DNA of 64,000 bases from Perognathus longimembris pacificus (taxonomy: Eukaryota; Chordata; Mammalia; Rodentia; Heteromyidae), in contig NC_063166.1 of NCBI RefSeq assembly GCF_023159225.1, positions 47,609,149-47,673,148 on the forward strand. The letters are read 5' to 3'. Shown piece by piece: positions 20,835 to 31,337 of this stretch (position 1 is the stretch's first letter; every line of letters begins with the position of its first letter). Below the pieces are notes generated by a model. That model saw nothing but the letters and a program-made list of their open reading frames with translations, searched no databases and was not told the DNA's origin. The translations under genes and the position numbers were made by a program.

Positions 20835-22701
20835 CTGGAGATCTGTGGGTGGCTTCCCTGGTTTGGTTTTGTGCTGGCTCCTGCTGGTCCGTCAGTGGGA
20901 GCCTTGTGCCCTGGTGTCCTGGCTCTGGGTTTGGGTTTGGCTGTTGGACCTTGTTTCCCAATGGGTGAGTGTGACCATCTCGGTTGTTGCTAAGGTGGTC
21001 ACTCTCCCTGCACTTGGGGGCCGGTAGTTTCTTTCTTTCTTTTTTTTTTTTGCCAGTCCTGGGCCTTGGACTCAAGGCCTGAGCATTGTCCCTGGCTTCT
21101 TTTTGCTCAAGGCTAGCACTCTGACACTTGAGCCACAGCACCACCTCTGGCCATTTTCTGTATATGTGGTGCTGGGGAATTGAACCCAGGGCTTCATGTA
21201 TAGGAGGCAAGCACTCTTTCCACTAGGCCATATGTTTCTTTCTCTGCGGGACAGTGTCCTGCCGCTGTGCTGTTCTGACCCTAGCGTGCCCCTGTTGGGG
21301 GTTTGTTGGTCACTAATTCAGCGTGGCGTGGAGGCTTATCTCTTCTTTGGTTCTTTTTTCTGCTCTGTATCTTGGTCAGAGGAGCTCACCTCTCAGGCAG
21401 TTCATCTTCCTATGTGGACCGCTCCAGGGCCGGTGTTTTTGGGGTGTGGCCCACCCACTTGTGCGAAATGCGCCAAACTGAGTGGGCACGGGCCGATGGA
21501 GAGCTCTGCCCTCCTGTGTAGACGCGTGTACCAGAGCGGGTGCTGCTGCTGTGGCCCCGCCCACCTGAGCGGGTTATGCCTACCAGAGCATGCGCTGTCT
21601 CCAGGGGCCGCCCACCTGTGCCCACTACAACGGGCGCAGCAGCTGTGGCCGCGTCCACTTGAGCGGGGTACGCCTACCAGAGCGAGCCCCGGGTTTTTGG
21701 GTTGTGCTTGCGCCCTCCGGCGAGTTCACTGTGGGGGGTGGTATGTGTGGGGCCCAGTGCGATCAACTGTCCAGGTGCGGGTTAGCGCCTTCAGACTGGG
21801 CCTCCGCTGCGAGGGAGCGGGGGCGTGATCAGGCCCAGGTGTCCCTGCTGTGCTGGTATTGTCCACCAGCACCTGTGATTTTAGTTGTAAAGTTCTGCGA
21901 GGTCCAGGCGCCTCGGGTGGGGCTTGCACTGTCGGCCATCCCCTGTCCCTGTTGGGAAGGGGGCAGGGCCGGTTCTGCCAGTTCCAGCTCCTGGGAAGCC
22001 TTGGGGCTGCTCTGCCCTTCCCCTGCTAAGCTCCTGTGACTTCCCAGAGCCTGATGGGAGCTTCCCGCCTGATTTGGGGGTTCTTTGTTCCCTCGGGGTG
22101 GGGGAGGGGGAGGGAGGGAGGGAGACCTAGCTTCTTTGTAGGGTTTGGGTCTCTGGTAGCTGGTCTCCCGTTGGGGGAGGGGGTAATGGGGGACTCACTG
22201 GTCCTGGATTGTGTGTGTGTCCCACACCACCGTTGGTCCTTCGGGTGTGGCGAAAGGTCATGGTGGCGTCCCCGGCTCTCCTCTTCTGCACCGCTGGGTT
22301 CCCCAGCCACTTACATCCGTTCCCGGTGTGGACCAGAACTTCCCGTCGCCGCCGTCACCGTATGTCTTGGTCCACACTCTCCCTGGTGTCCGTGAAGTCC
22401 CGCTGTCTGGACTCCGGCAGTCGGTCTGCCGATTGCTGGGTCCCCTTTCCCAGTCTGGCCCTGTTCTGGCCAGGGTCGGCTGGTGGCAGGAGGGTGTCCC
22501 TACGGGATTCTCCAGCTCCGTGTAAGTTTTCAGCTCTTCTTTTTTGCTCCTTTTTATTTTCCTGCATTTCTCCACTGCTTCTGGCTGCTGCTTTTGCTGG
22601 GCTCTTGATGGGGTGTTGGGTACTGGAGTTCCCAGCTTGCTATTCAGTTGGAGCAAGTCGGGGTGCCTCCCTACTGTGGCAGCGCCATCTTCCCTCCCCC
22701 C
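20835..22701 (-). promoter_or_regulatory. L1 5'UTR / internal promoter
   Basis: About 1.7 kb without the nested SINE, CpG- and GC-rich, ending at the L1 start with AAGATGGC. Imperfect repeats of a 'gtggcc(c/g)cg(c/t)ccac' block occur on + at 21436, 21551 and 21645 (94 bp between the last two, plus a half unit near 21604), recalling the tandem monomers of rodent L1 promoters. By family knowledge this region drives sense L1 transcription and sometimes antisense transcripts. It should not be mistaken for a host CpG island. Confidence 0.8.
21037..21233 (-). mobile_element. A-SINE inside L1 5'UTR
   Basis: Target duplication 'gtttctttct' (21027-21036 and 21234-21243). Confidence 0.92.
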
Positions 22702-23810
22702 AGTACATTTCTTTTTGAACAGTGTCACCCCTTCCCTTGTTCTCTCCCAGCTTTTCCCTCCTTTCCCCACCCACAAACTGTAGCATTCATTTTCAATATA
22801 GTGTCTTACTAGTACCACTGCTGCATTTGTTTACTCTTTGTTCCACCATTTCTGTGTTCTCTCTTACCCTCCCAAAGACAGATGAACAAACAAGACAAAA
22901 AGGAAAACAAAAACAGCAACAAAGAAAAAAACCCTCTTATTTCCATTTCCTAAGTTCATTTCAATAAATATCATTTTCCATGATCAGATGCACATAGGTA
23001 TTGTGCCTTTGTGTTCCTCTCCTGTCCCAGTGTAGATAAAAGTACTGACACTTCAACAATTAGAAATTTAGATCACTTAAAGAAAAGGCTTCTAGCTGTA
23101 TATGGTGTTACAAGCCTGTAAACCGAGCTGTTGGGGAGGTGGGGATAGGAGAATTGAGGTTCAAGGCCAGTTGAACTGGTTGAACTCAGCTATTCCTGAG
23201 ACCTAAGTAGGAGGATTGTGGTCCAAGGCTAGCTCCAGGATAAAGATTCTGAGACCCTACTGGGAAAATAAACTATGGGGGAAAAAAAGGCCTGGGAGTG
23301 TGGTTGAAATGGTAAAGTTCTTGCCTAGCAATTGTGAGGCATTGAGTTCAGCATAGTAGCAAAGGGGAAGAAAAAGACTCCATTTACTAAGGTCTTCCTG
23401 TGACTCTCAGGACTGTCCTCATGTCTGATATTTTGTGCATATGTATTCGTTGAGTTGAATTCTGTGTCTCCTGGACTTTGTTTTCATACATGTATGCAAT
23501 ACAAATGATATAATTTCATTCTAATTTACATAAGGTTGAATAATACTCCATGGTGTATACCGCATTTTCCTTATCCATTTATCTGATAGCGTCATGATAA
23601 ACTTGGGTGTTCAGCTATCTCTGTTGTATGCTGACTTAGATTCCATATAGTATAAGCTCAAGAGAAGTGTTGTATAGCAAGGAGCACATGGTAAGCCTAT
23701 TATTTTTAGTTGTTTTTTGGTGGAATCTTCATATTGATTTTCATATTAGCTGAAATTACAATCTCAGCAACAATGTGTATGGGGGTGTTTTACCACAGTG
23801 TCACTAACAG
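22702..23810 (-). mobile_element. Older L1, right part (3'UTR and ORF2 end)
   Basis: Continuation of the element begun at 14645. 22702-23080 is 3'UTR ('cagtgtcaccccttcc', A-rich block 22880-22930). 23400-23810 is the C-terminal end of ORF2 ('aataatactccatggtgtat', 'atctcagcaacaatgtgta'). Interrupted by SINE material at 23088-23375. Confidence 0.8.
23088..23375 (+). mobile_element. Composite SINE: two B1-like units plus ID unit
   Basis: 23088-23180 and 23190-23280 are B1-like ('gtaggaggattgtggtccaag' type core); 23290-23375 is an ID-like unit ('tgtggttgaaatggtaaagt'). Confidence 0.55.
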
Positions 23811-23816
23811 TTGTTT

Positions 23817-24018
23817 GTTTGCTCTTTGTACCAGTACTGGGGCTCGAATTGAAGGCCTCATGCTCTCACCTGCCTTTTTCTGCTCCTGTGTGGTTTCTAC
23901 TACTTGAGTAATGCTTCTTGTTCCAGCTTTTTTTCTGATTAAGTCAAGATAAGACTCTCCAGATTTGTCTTCCCAGGCTGATTTTGAATCTTGATCCTCA
24001 GATCTCAGTCTTCCAGCT
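23817..24018 (-). mobile_element. B-SINE, old
   Basis: 'ccagtactggggctcgaatt' to 'cctcagatctcagtcttcc'. Confidence 0.7.
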
Positions 24019-24061
24019 GTCCCATTAAAACTTTATGTAGTAACTACAGTCTGCAGCATTA

Positions 24062-24122
24062 TCTCCCTCCCTCCCTCCCTCCCTCCCTCCCTCCCTCTCT
24101 TCTTCTCTCCCTCCCTTCCTTC
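24062..24122. repeat. (CCCT)n microsatellite
   Basis: About eight perfect CCCT units then TCTTC-type decay. Confidence 0.95.
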
Positions 24123-24195
24123 TTGGGTTTGAACTCAAGGCCTCAAGCCTGCAAGATAAGTGCTCTATTTTACTTGAACCATGCTTCTAGTCCCC
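24123..24195 (-). mobile_element. ID-like fragment
   Basis: 'gggtttgaactcaaggcctc ... acttgaaccatgcttctag'; next to the microsatellite. Confidence 0.55.
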
Positions 24196-24267
24196 CTTTG
24201 TTTATCGCTCATATGTTGTCACTTTGGTGAAGAATTCAAGCACTAAATTTTAAGAGTAGAGAGAAAT

Positions 24268-24505
24268 TTGGCTTGGTGTCTTATGCCTGTAATCCTAGCT
24301 ACTCAGGAGGCTGAGATTTGAGGATTGTAATTTCAAGACAGCCTTGAAGGGAAAGTACTTGAGATTCTTATCTCCACTTAACCACCAAAAGCCGGAAGTG
24401 GTGCTGTATGTAGCTCAAGGGGTTGGACATTAGTCTTGAGCAAAAAAATCTCAGAAATAGTGCTCAGGCCCTGTCTGAGTTCTAGCCCAGGACTTATACA
24501 AGGAA
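24268..24505 (+). mobile_element. B-SINE
   Basis: Complete; it forms an inverted pair with 24665-24895 on -. Confidence 0.8.
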
Positions 24506-24660
24506 AAAAGAAAGAGTAGCGACAATGGGTTTCATATATTCCTCATTTGATAAAATGTTGATTAAAACTTCGTCATATATCATCTTCATTATGTTGATTA
24601 TTCTGTTACTAATTTCTTTAAAACCTTTATATTGTATTATATTTTTAGTTAATTAATTAA
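24506..24660 (-). mobile_element. Ancient L1 ORF2 fragment
   Basis: 'atcttcattatgttgattat' matches a familiar antisense L1 ORF2 segment; short and diverged. Confidence 0.4.
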
Positions 24661-24664
24661 TTTT

Positions 24665-24895
24665 TATGCTAGCACTGGTGCTTGAATCCTTAGCTTCATG
24701 GCCTTGCTTATTAGCTTTTTAGCTCAAGACTAGCACTCTGCCACTTAGCATACGTTCCTCCACCTCTGGCTTTTTGCTGACTGGAGATTAGAGCTTCATG
24801 GACTTTTCTGCCCAGGCTGGTTTCAAACCTTGACCCTCAGATCTCATCCTCTTGCATAACTACAGTTATAGGTGTGAGCCACCAGTGCCTGGCTA
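24665..24895 (-). mobile_element. B-SINE
   Basis: Both halves present, ends 'gtgagccaccagtgcctggc'. Confidence 0.8.
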
Positions 24896-24935
24896 TTTAG
24901 TGTTTTTTTTGTTGTTGTTGTTGTTTGTTTGTTTT

Positions 24936-25090
24936 TCCAGTCCTGGGGCTTGGACTCAGGGCCTGAGCACTGTCACTTGGGCCACAGGGCCACTTCTGGC
25001 CCTTTCTATATATCTGGTGCTGAGGAATCGAACCCAGGGCTTCATGTATATGAGGCAAGCACTCTTGCCACTAGGCCATATTCCCAGCCC
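24936..25090 (-). mobile_element. A-SINE, internally deleted
   Basis: Lacks about 35 bp between 'gagcactgtc' and 'acttgggccac'. First of three A-SINEs in a row. Confidence 0.85.
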
Positions 25091-25113
25091 TATTTAAGAT
25101 TTTTATTTAAAAC

Positions 25114-25323
25114 TTTTTTTTTTTTTTTTTTGCCAGTCCTGGGCCTTGGACTGGGTGCCTGAGCACTGTCCCTGGCTTCTTTTTGCTCAAGGCTAATACT
25201 CTGCCACTTGAGCCACAGAGCCACTTCTGGCCATTTACTATATATGTGGTGCTGGGGAATAGAACCCAGGGCTTCATGTATACAAGGCAAGCACTCTTGC
25301 CACTAGGCTATATTCCCAGACCC
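25114..25323 (-). mobile_element. A-SINE
   Basis: Bounded by target copies 'tatttaagatttt' at 25091 and 25325. Confidence 0.92.
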
Positions 25324-25353
25324 ATATTTAAGATTTTATTTTTGTATTTTTTT

Positions 25354-25547
25354 GGCCAGTCCTGGGCCTTGGACTCAGGGCCTGAGCACTGTCCCTGGCT
25401 TCCTTTTGCTCAAGGCTAGCACTCTGCCACTTGAGCCACAGCACCACTTCTGGCCATTTTCTGTATACGTGGTGCTGGGGAATTGAACCCAGGGCCTCAT
25501 GTATACGAGGCAAGCTCTCTTGCCACTAGGCCATATCCCCAGCCCCA
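25354..25547 (-). mobile_element. A-SINE
   Basis: Bounded by target copies 'tatttaagatttt' at 25325 and 25548; same target as its left neighbour. Confidence 0.92.
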
Positions 25548-26063
25548 TATTTAAGATTTTTAATGTGAAGGGATGTTGAATTTTGTCAAAGGTGTTTTCC
25601 TCAGCTATTGAAATAATCATGTGATTATTTTTTTCTTGAATCCATTTATGTGCTATGTTGCTTCTGTTGTTTTGTATGTGTGCTGAATTGTCCTTTAATC
25701 CCTGAAATTAAACCAACTTGATTATGGTGTGTGGTTTTATTTAGTGTAGTATTGAATTTGGTTTGTTGCATTTTTTTATTAAGTACTTTTACATATATTT
25801 TTATCAGAGAATTTACCTACTGTGTTCTTTTGTTGTTGTGTTATTACTTAATTTTGTTATCTGGTTAATAGATACCTTGATAGAGCAGTTTTATAGAAAG
25901 AGTTTGGAAGTGTTTCTCTTGTTTCTGTTTCATGTAATAATTTGAAGAACATTGTTATGAATTCTTCTTTAAAGGTTTGGTAGAATTAAGCAGTGAATCC
26001 ATCTGGTCCTAGGCTCTTCTTTGTTGGAAGACTCTATTACTGCTTCAGTAGGATGTTTTTATT

Positions 26064-26310
26064 AGCCGGGTTCTGGTGGCTCATGCCTGTAATCCTAGCT
26101 ACTCAGGAGGCTGAGATCTGAGGAGCACAGTTCAAAGCCAGCCCAGGCAAGAAAGTTTGTGAGATGCTTATCTCTAAAAAACTACTCAGAAAAAGCTAAA
26201 AGTGGTGCTGAAGGTCAAGTGGCAGAGCACTAGCTTTGAGCATAAACTGGCTCAGGGATAGCTCCCAGGCCCTGAATTCAAGCCCCAGGATTGGCAAAAA
26301 AAAAAAAAAA
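26064..26310 (+). mobile_element. B-SINE
   Basis: Complete with poly(A); inverted neighbour of 26376-26605, 65 bp apart. Confidence 0.88.
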
Positions 26311-26375
26311 GTAGTATTGCTTGTCATTGATCTGTTCACGTGTTTTATATCTTTATTCATTCATTTATTCATTTA

Positions 26376-26605
26376 CTTTTGTCTGTGGTGGAGCTTGAAC
26401 TCTGGGCCTGGGCCCTGTTTCTGAGCTCTTCAACTCAATACTAGCACTCTACTACTTTGAGCCACAGCACCATTTCCAGTTTTCTGGTGGTTAATTGGAG
26501 ATAAGAGTCTCACAGACTTTTCTGCCTGGGCTGGCTTGAACTGTGATCCTTAGATCTCAGCCTCTGAGTAGCTAGGATTACAGGTGTGAACCATTGGCAC
26601 CCAGC
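26376..26605 (-). mobile_element. B-SINE
   Basis: Complete; ends 'gtgaaccattggcacccagc'. Confidence 0.85.
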
Positions 26606-26711
26606 TGTTTATCAATTTTGATAGGTCCTATGTGTCTAGAGTATAAGTTTGTGAAATATTCCTAATAATCTTCTGGATTTTAGTGTTGTCATAATACCCT
26701 TTTTCATTCCT

Positions 26712-26771
26712 CTCTCTCTCTCTCACACACACACACTTACACACACACACACACACACACAGAGAGAGAGA
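26712..26771. repeat. (CT)n(CA)n(GA)n microsatellite
   Basis: CT, then CA, then GA dinucleotide blocks. Confidence 0.95.
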
Positions 26772-27115
26772 GATCCTCAGATCCCAGCCTCCTGAATAGC
26801 TAGGTTTACTGGTATGAAATACAGCCTTCTAAGTAGCTAGGATTACAGGCATGCAATACCAGCACCTAGCTTGTAGTTATTTTTTTAAATAAGAGTCTTG
26901 CATTTATGCATTTATGCATAGACTAACCTGGACCATGATACTCTTATTTATGTTTCCAGCATAGCTAGGATGACAGGTGTGGGACACCTTCCCCATCTTT
27001 ACTGGTTGGAGCTTTAGCCATGCATTTTTTCTGGCTGAACTCAAATCAAGATCTTCTGATGCCAGCCTCCTGACTAGTGCAGATCACAGACATGAGGTAA
27101 TGCACAGTCACTGAC
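26772..27115 (-). mobile_element. B1-like units in tandem
   Basis: 26772-26870 holds two copies of a B-SINE 5' end; 26875-27115 resembles a dimeric B1-like element. Confidence 0.5.
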
Positions 27116-27145
27116 TTTGTTTTTAACTTTTTGTCTTTTCTTTTT

Positions 27146-27223
27146 TGGTACTGGGGATTGAACCTAGGATGTTCTACTTGCTAGGCAAGTGCTTTGCCAC
27201 TGAGCTACATCCCAACCCTAGTC
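27146..27223 (-). mobile_element. ID monomer, well preserved
   Basis: 'ggtactggggattgaaccta ... ctgagctacatccc': close to a classic rodent ID element. Confidence 0.75.
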
Positions 27224-27311
27224 ACTGACATTTAAAGAGATTATTTAGTAAGGTTTCTAAGTCTTATTTTCCTTATTTTTCGGACATGAAACATCTACAT
27301 CTTCCTTTCTT

Positions 27312-27604
27312 TTTTCAGATATTTACTTATTTATTGTCAAAGTAATATACAGAGGGGTTACAGTTTCATATGTAAGGCAGTGAGTACATTTCTTTATTTT
27401 GTTTTGTTTTTGCCAGTCCTGGGGCTTGGACTCAGGGCCTGAGCACTGTCCCTGGCTTCTTTTTGCTCAAGGCTAGCACTCTGCCACTTAAGCCACAGCA
27501 CCACTTCTAGCTTTTTCTGTTTATGTGGTGCTGAGGAATTGAACCCAGGGCTTCATGTACATGAGGCAAGCACTCCTGCCACTAGGCTATAGCCCCAGCC
27601 CTAT
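27312..27604 (-). mobile_element. SINE-L1 chimeric retrotransposon (A-SINE + L1 3' end)
   Basis: On the - strand: a complete A-SINE (27602-27407), an A-rich joint, then about 75 bp of L1 3' terminus (27395-27320, starting at 'agaaatgtactcactgcc') and a short A tail. One target duplication 'atcttcctttctt' (27299-27311 and 27605-27617) encloses both parts, with the 5' copy touching the exact SINE start. The pair therefore arrived as one cDNA. The L1 part begins at the motif that is an insertion site in other L1 3'UTRs here. Confidence 0.8.
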
Positions 27605-27617
27605 ATCTTCCTTTCTT

Positions 27618-28794
27618 CTTGCACTGTATACTCAGGTAATTAGTGGACTGAATGACAGTGGATTTGATTTCTCATCAAATCCTTCCTGCGGGCTGCTCTG
27701 TCAGTGCTGCAGTGCTAGCAATAGTAGTGTGGCTGGCTCCCTTTCCTAGATCCATCTGTACATTCATGGAATCCTCCTACTTTGCCATAGAAAATTGGAG
27801 GAAGCCCTTCTTCTACCTCTTGTTTTCTTTCACTAGTCACTAGCAAGAATGTGCCTATTAAGTATTTGCTTACTTTTTGTTATACAAAATGATTGTACCC
27901 CTAAGTCTGTCTTTATCACTTGAGAACATTGTTGTTTTAGGAATAAGTAACAGCATCTTTTTCTTAGTCTTACTGCCTGCTTGACTTTGTTTGATAAAAA
28001 TGTGTGAACATATAGTCCAAGGACATTGGGAAGCTGAGACAAGAAGGGTCACTTCAGTCCACAGTTCAAAGCCTTAACTTCTCTCCCCACTCCCATCAAA
28101 TAAAAGGGCATGTGAACAAGGAGTTTCACAGTAACACACATAAGTCAATTAGTATGCATCCTTTTCCTCTGCAGATATGTTGGAAAGAAAATGAAAAGGT
28201 AAATTCTCCTTTGGGATTTCTAGCTTTTGAAGAGAACCAAATACACCAGCTAGTTGACTGATAAAGCTCTGGATGGTTCTGGTACCCACAGTGACATTTT
28301 CATGATGATAAGGAAGTAGGGTGCAAGTTGTCCTGCTTTCTCCAGCACAGGCCTTGCCTTCTCTTTCAAATTGAAAAATCTAGGTTACTAGTTCTGGGTT
28401 TCTCAGGTGTCTCTCAGAGTGTATCTCTGTCTGAATCTCTCACGTCCCCTGCACATTGGCCTCTCAGGAGGTAGTGACCCACCGTCACTATGTAGTAAGT
28501 CAGTCCTGTCTTCCTGAATTCTGAGACCACAGTGAGTTTTGTAGCTTATGAATCAGCATTCTACACTGTAGCTGCTCCAACATGAATAAGGGTGAGGCCT
28601 TTTGTGAGACTGTTGATCACAGACTCTCTAGGATAAATGCAAATTATTTTTCTTTAGATCTAAGTCCTTATAGCATTATAAACTTGGAGCTTGATAATTT
28701 GTTGAAATAAAAAAAATGTGTTTTTTTGTGCTTTTCCCCATTCCAAGACAACAGCCAAAACTTTATTTCTTTTTCTTTTTTTCACATGAATTTA
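27618..28794. other. Non-repetitive intron-like block
   Basis: About 1.2 kb, no repeat or exon recognised. Confidence 0.45.
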
Positions 28795-29085
28795 TTTTAC
28801 AGGGCTGAAGGCAGAAGTTTCTAGAAAATGAACTTCTTTTTATTGACTTATATGTGCATGAATGTACAATTTGAAGAGTTGGAACATGTGTATAGATTTG
28901 TGTAACAGTCACCTCAATGGGAATACAGGACCATTCTGTCAAAAATAAGCATAATTGCAGAGTTGTTCCTGAATTCCATTGATGTATATTGGGACAATCC
29001 CTTCAGTAATACTATTTTATTACTGTGACTTTAAAATAAATCTTAGAATTAGGTCATATGAATTACCTAATTTTATTTCTTAAAA
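28795..29085 (-). mobile_element. Ancient L1 3'UTR-like sequence
   Basis: 'ttattgacttatatgtgcat ... tgtgtaacagtcacctc' resembles old mammalian L1 3'UTRs in reverse. Confidence 0.4.
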
Positions 29086-29092
29086 AAATAGT

Positions 29093-29214
29093 TTTGGCTG
29101 GATGCCAGTAGCTCACACCTGGAATCCTAGGTACTCAGGAGGCTGAGATCTGAGGATTGTGGTTTGAAGCCAGCTGGGGCAGGAAAGTCCCCAAGACTCT
29201 TATCTCCAATTAAG

Positions 29215-29295
<81 letters not shown>

Positions 29296-29415
29296 CACAC
29301 ATACACACACAGACTAGAAGTGGAACTGTGGCTCAAGTGGTAGAGCACTAGTCTTGTGCACAAAAGCTCAGGCACAGTGCTCAGGCTCTGAGTTCAAGAG
29401 GACCAGCATAAACAT
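29093..29415 (+). mobile_element. B-SINE with (CT)n expansion inside
   Basis: The B1-like part (29093-29215) and ID unit (29310-29415) are separated by the CT/CA microsatellite that grew in the internal linker. Confidence 0.85.
29216..29310. repeat. (CT)n microsatellite
   Basis: More than 35 CT units followed by short (CA)n; lies in the linker of a B-SINE. Confidence 0.97.
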
Positions 29416-29428
29416 TTTTTCTTTTGTC

Positions 29429-29672
29429 CAGGTGCCTGTTGCTCAAGCCTATAAACCTAGCTTCTTAGGAAGTTGAGATCTGAGGATTGAGCTTCCAAGC
29501 CAGCACAGGCAGGAAAGGCCATGAGACTCTTATCTCCAAGTAACCAACCACCAAAAAGCCATTAAGTGAAGCTGTGGCTCAAGTGGTAGAACACTAGTTT
29601 TGAACAAAAAAGAAGCTAAGAGACTGTGCCCAGACCCGGAGTTCAAGCCCCAAGACCAGCACACACAAAAAG
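29429..29672 (+). mobile_element. B-SINE
   Basis: Second of three + strand SINEs in a row. Confidence 0.8.
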
Positions 29673-29679
29673 TTTCAGA

Positions 29680-29998
29680 GAATTGGAGGTATAGAGTGGG
29701 TATAGGGGCTAGGAATATGGCCTAGTGGCAAGAGTGCTTGCCTTGTATACATGAAGCCCTAGATTCCATTCCTCAGCACCACATATATAGAAAACGGCCA
29801 GAAGTCGTGCTGTGGCTCAAGTGGCAGAGTGCTAGCCTTGAGCAAAAAGAAGACAGGGACAATGCCCAGGCCCTGAGTCCAAGCCCCAGGACTGGCAAGA
29901 AAAAAGAAAAAGAAAACACAGAAAAAAAAAAGAAGTGGGTATATAGTACATGCTAAGCACCTGTAAAGCCCTGGGTTCAATCCCCAGTGCCAATCCCT
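29680..29998 (+). mobile_element. ID monomer split by an A-SINE
   Basis: ID text 'ggaggtatagagtgggtata' stops at 29704 and resumes at 29934, ending 'tgggttcaatccccagtgcc'. Confidence 0.65.
29705..29933 (+). mobile_element. A-SINE nested in ID monomer
   Basis: Target duplication 'agtgggtata' (29695-29704 and 29934-29943). Confidence 0.92.
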
Positions 29999-30879
29999 GC
30001 CTTGAAGTTTTAGTTATTGTAGTTCCATTGCCTAATGATTTTTTCTCTCTCTGTCTCTCTCAGTACTAGGGTTAAACTCACGGCTTCAAGCTTACAACTA
30101 GTTGTACCTGCTCATTCTGACTGATCCAACTTAGAATTTACTTATCTATATTTCAAGATTTTTTCTGTGATTTCTATTGGAATCATATTGATTTTATAGC
30201 TTAGTTTGGGGACAATTGATGTCTTGTATCTTCTAATCTAAGAATATATTATTTCTCAATTCATTTAGAGCTTTAATTTCTTTTATTAATAGTTTGAGGT
30301 ATTCAGCATATATGTCTAAACATCTTACTAGAATTACCAGTAAGTATTCACTTTCTTTTGCAAAGATGAGGTTAATGACACTTTATACATTTCAATGTCT
30401 AATGTTTTATCGCTGGTCCAAGAAATACAATTGTCTTCTTATGACTCACTTATTTTAGATTTTTATAGATTCCTTCAAAATTCTATTCCTTCTATTGGAG
30501 GATTCTTCCAATATTCTATATAGTGGTCATGTTATCCATAAAGAGGGACATTTTTATTTCTTTTCCAATTAGTGTGCCTTTTATTTCTTTTTCCTTCACT
30601 GCACTGGCTAGGACTTCCTGATATAGTTGTACATACCCTGGCCTGGTTCCCAATCTTGTGGAGGAAATATTTGTTCTTTCACCCTTATGTATGATGTTAG
30701 CTGTTGATTTTTTGTAGATATTCTTTGTCAGCTTGAGAAAACCCCTTTATTCCTAGTCAGTTTGCTGATTTTTTAAAAAAAATCATGAGTAAATATGGGG
30801 TTTGAGTTATCTTTTCTCTATGAATTGATGTGATTAGTCTGTTATTATCATTATCAATCATTTATTGACTTTGCTTCCC

Positions 30880-30975
30880 CCCCGTCCCCCAGTCCCTGCC
30901 TTTCCCACTGCTGGGTAATCCAATCTAGGGATTTTAGCATGCTAAGCAAGTGCTCTTCCACTGAGTCAGGCTCCC
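30880..30975 (-). mobile_element. ID monomer
   Basis: 'agcatgctaagcaagtgctc' core. Confidence 0.6.
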
Positions 30976-31337
30976 CTCCCCCCTTTGATTTGTTAGTAGA
31001 TATTTAATCAGCCTTGCATTTCTAGTGCAAGGCCACCTTATAGTGTATGACTATTTTTATGTATTCCAGGATTTTATTTGCAAATATTCTGTTGAGGAAT
31101 TTTGTGCCTATGTTTATGAGGAATGTTGGTCTGAGTTTTTTTTCCTTATATTGTCTTTGTCTGGTTTTGATGTAAAGTTAGTGCTGGACATAAAATAAGT
31201 TGTCCTATTTCTTTCTGGAAGATATTGTATAGAATTGGCATTTAAATATTTGATGGAGCTTTCTAGTAAGGATGTATTGAATTGGAGTTTGGTTTTGGTA
31301 GTAGGGTTTTTTGTTTTGATTGTGGTTATTCACTTTT

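Larger units (their letters stand above)
14724..22701 (-). mobile_element. Full-length L1 retrotransposon with target-site duplication
   Basis: About 8.0 kb (about 7.1 kb without nested SINEs). Order on the - strand: 5'UTR (22701-20835), ORF1 (20834-19542), a short spacer, ORF2 (19467-15420), 3'UTR and an A-rich tail (to 14724). The 5' terminus reads 'gggggagggaagatggcgct', matching the AAGATGGC (YY1-type) start expected of complete L1s. A 15-bp target duplication 'agtacatttcttttt' lies at 14709-14723 and 22702-22716. Four A-SINEs (15191, 16201, 20126, 21037) each carry their own target duplications. Both ORFs are broken, so it cannot move by itself. It inserted in sense into an older L1's 3'UTR. 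Confidence 0.95.
25563..26705 (-). mobile_element. Older L1 ORF2 fragment split by SINEs
   Basis: The - strand encodes a damaged FDKIQHPFTLKIL-like reverse transcriptase segment (25610-25570). L1 text continues to about 26060 and again at 26607-26705. Many stops. Confidence 0.75.

Noticed and set aside
21196..22818. Apparent second CpG island with many open frames
   Set aside because: It is the 5'UTR of the full-length L1: it ends at the L1 5' terminus with the target duplication and leads into ORF1.
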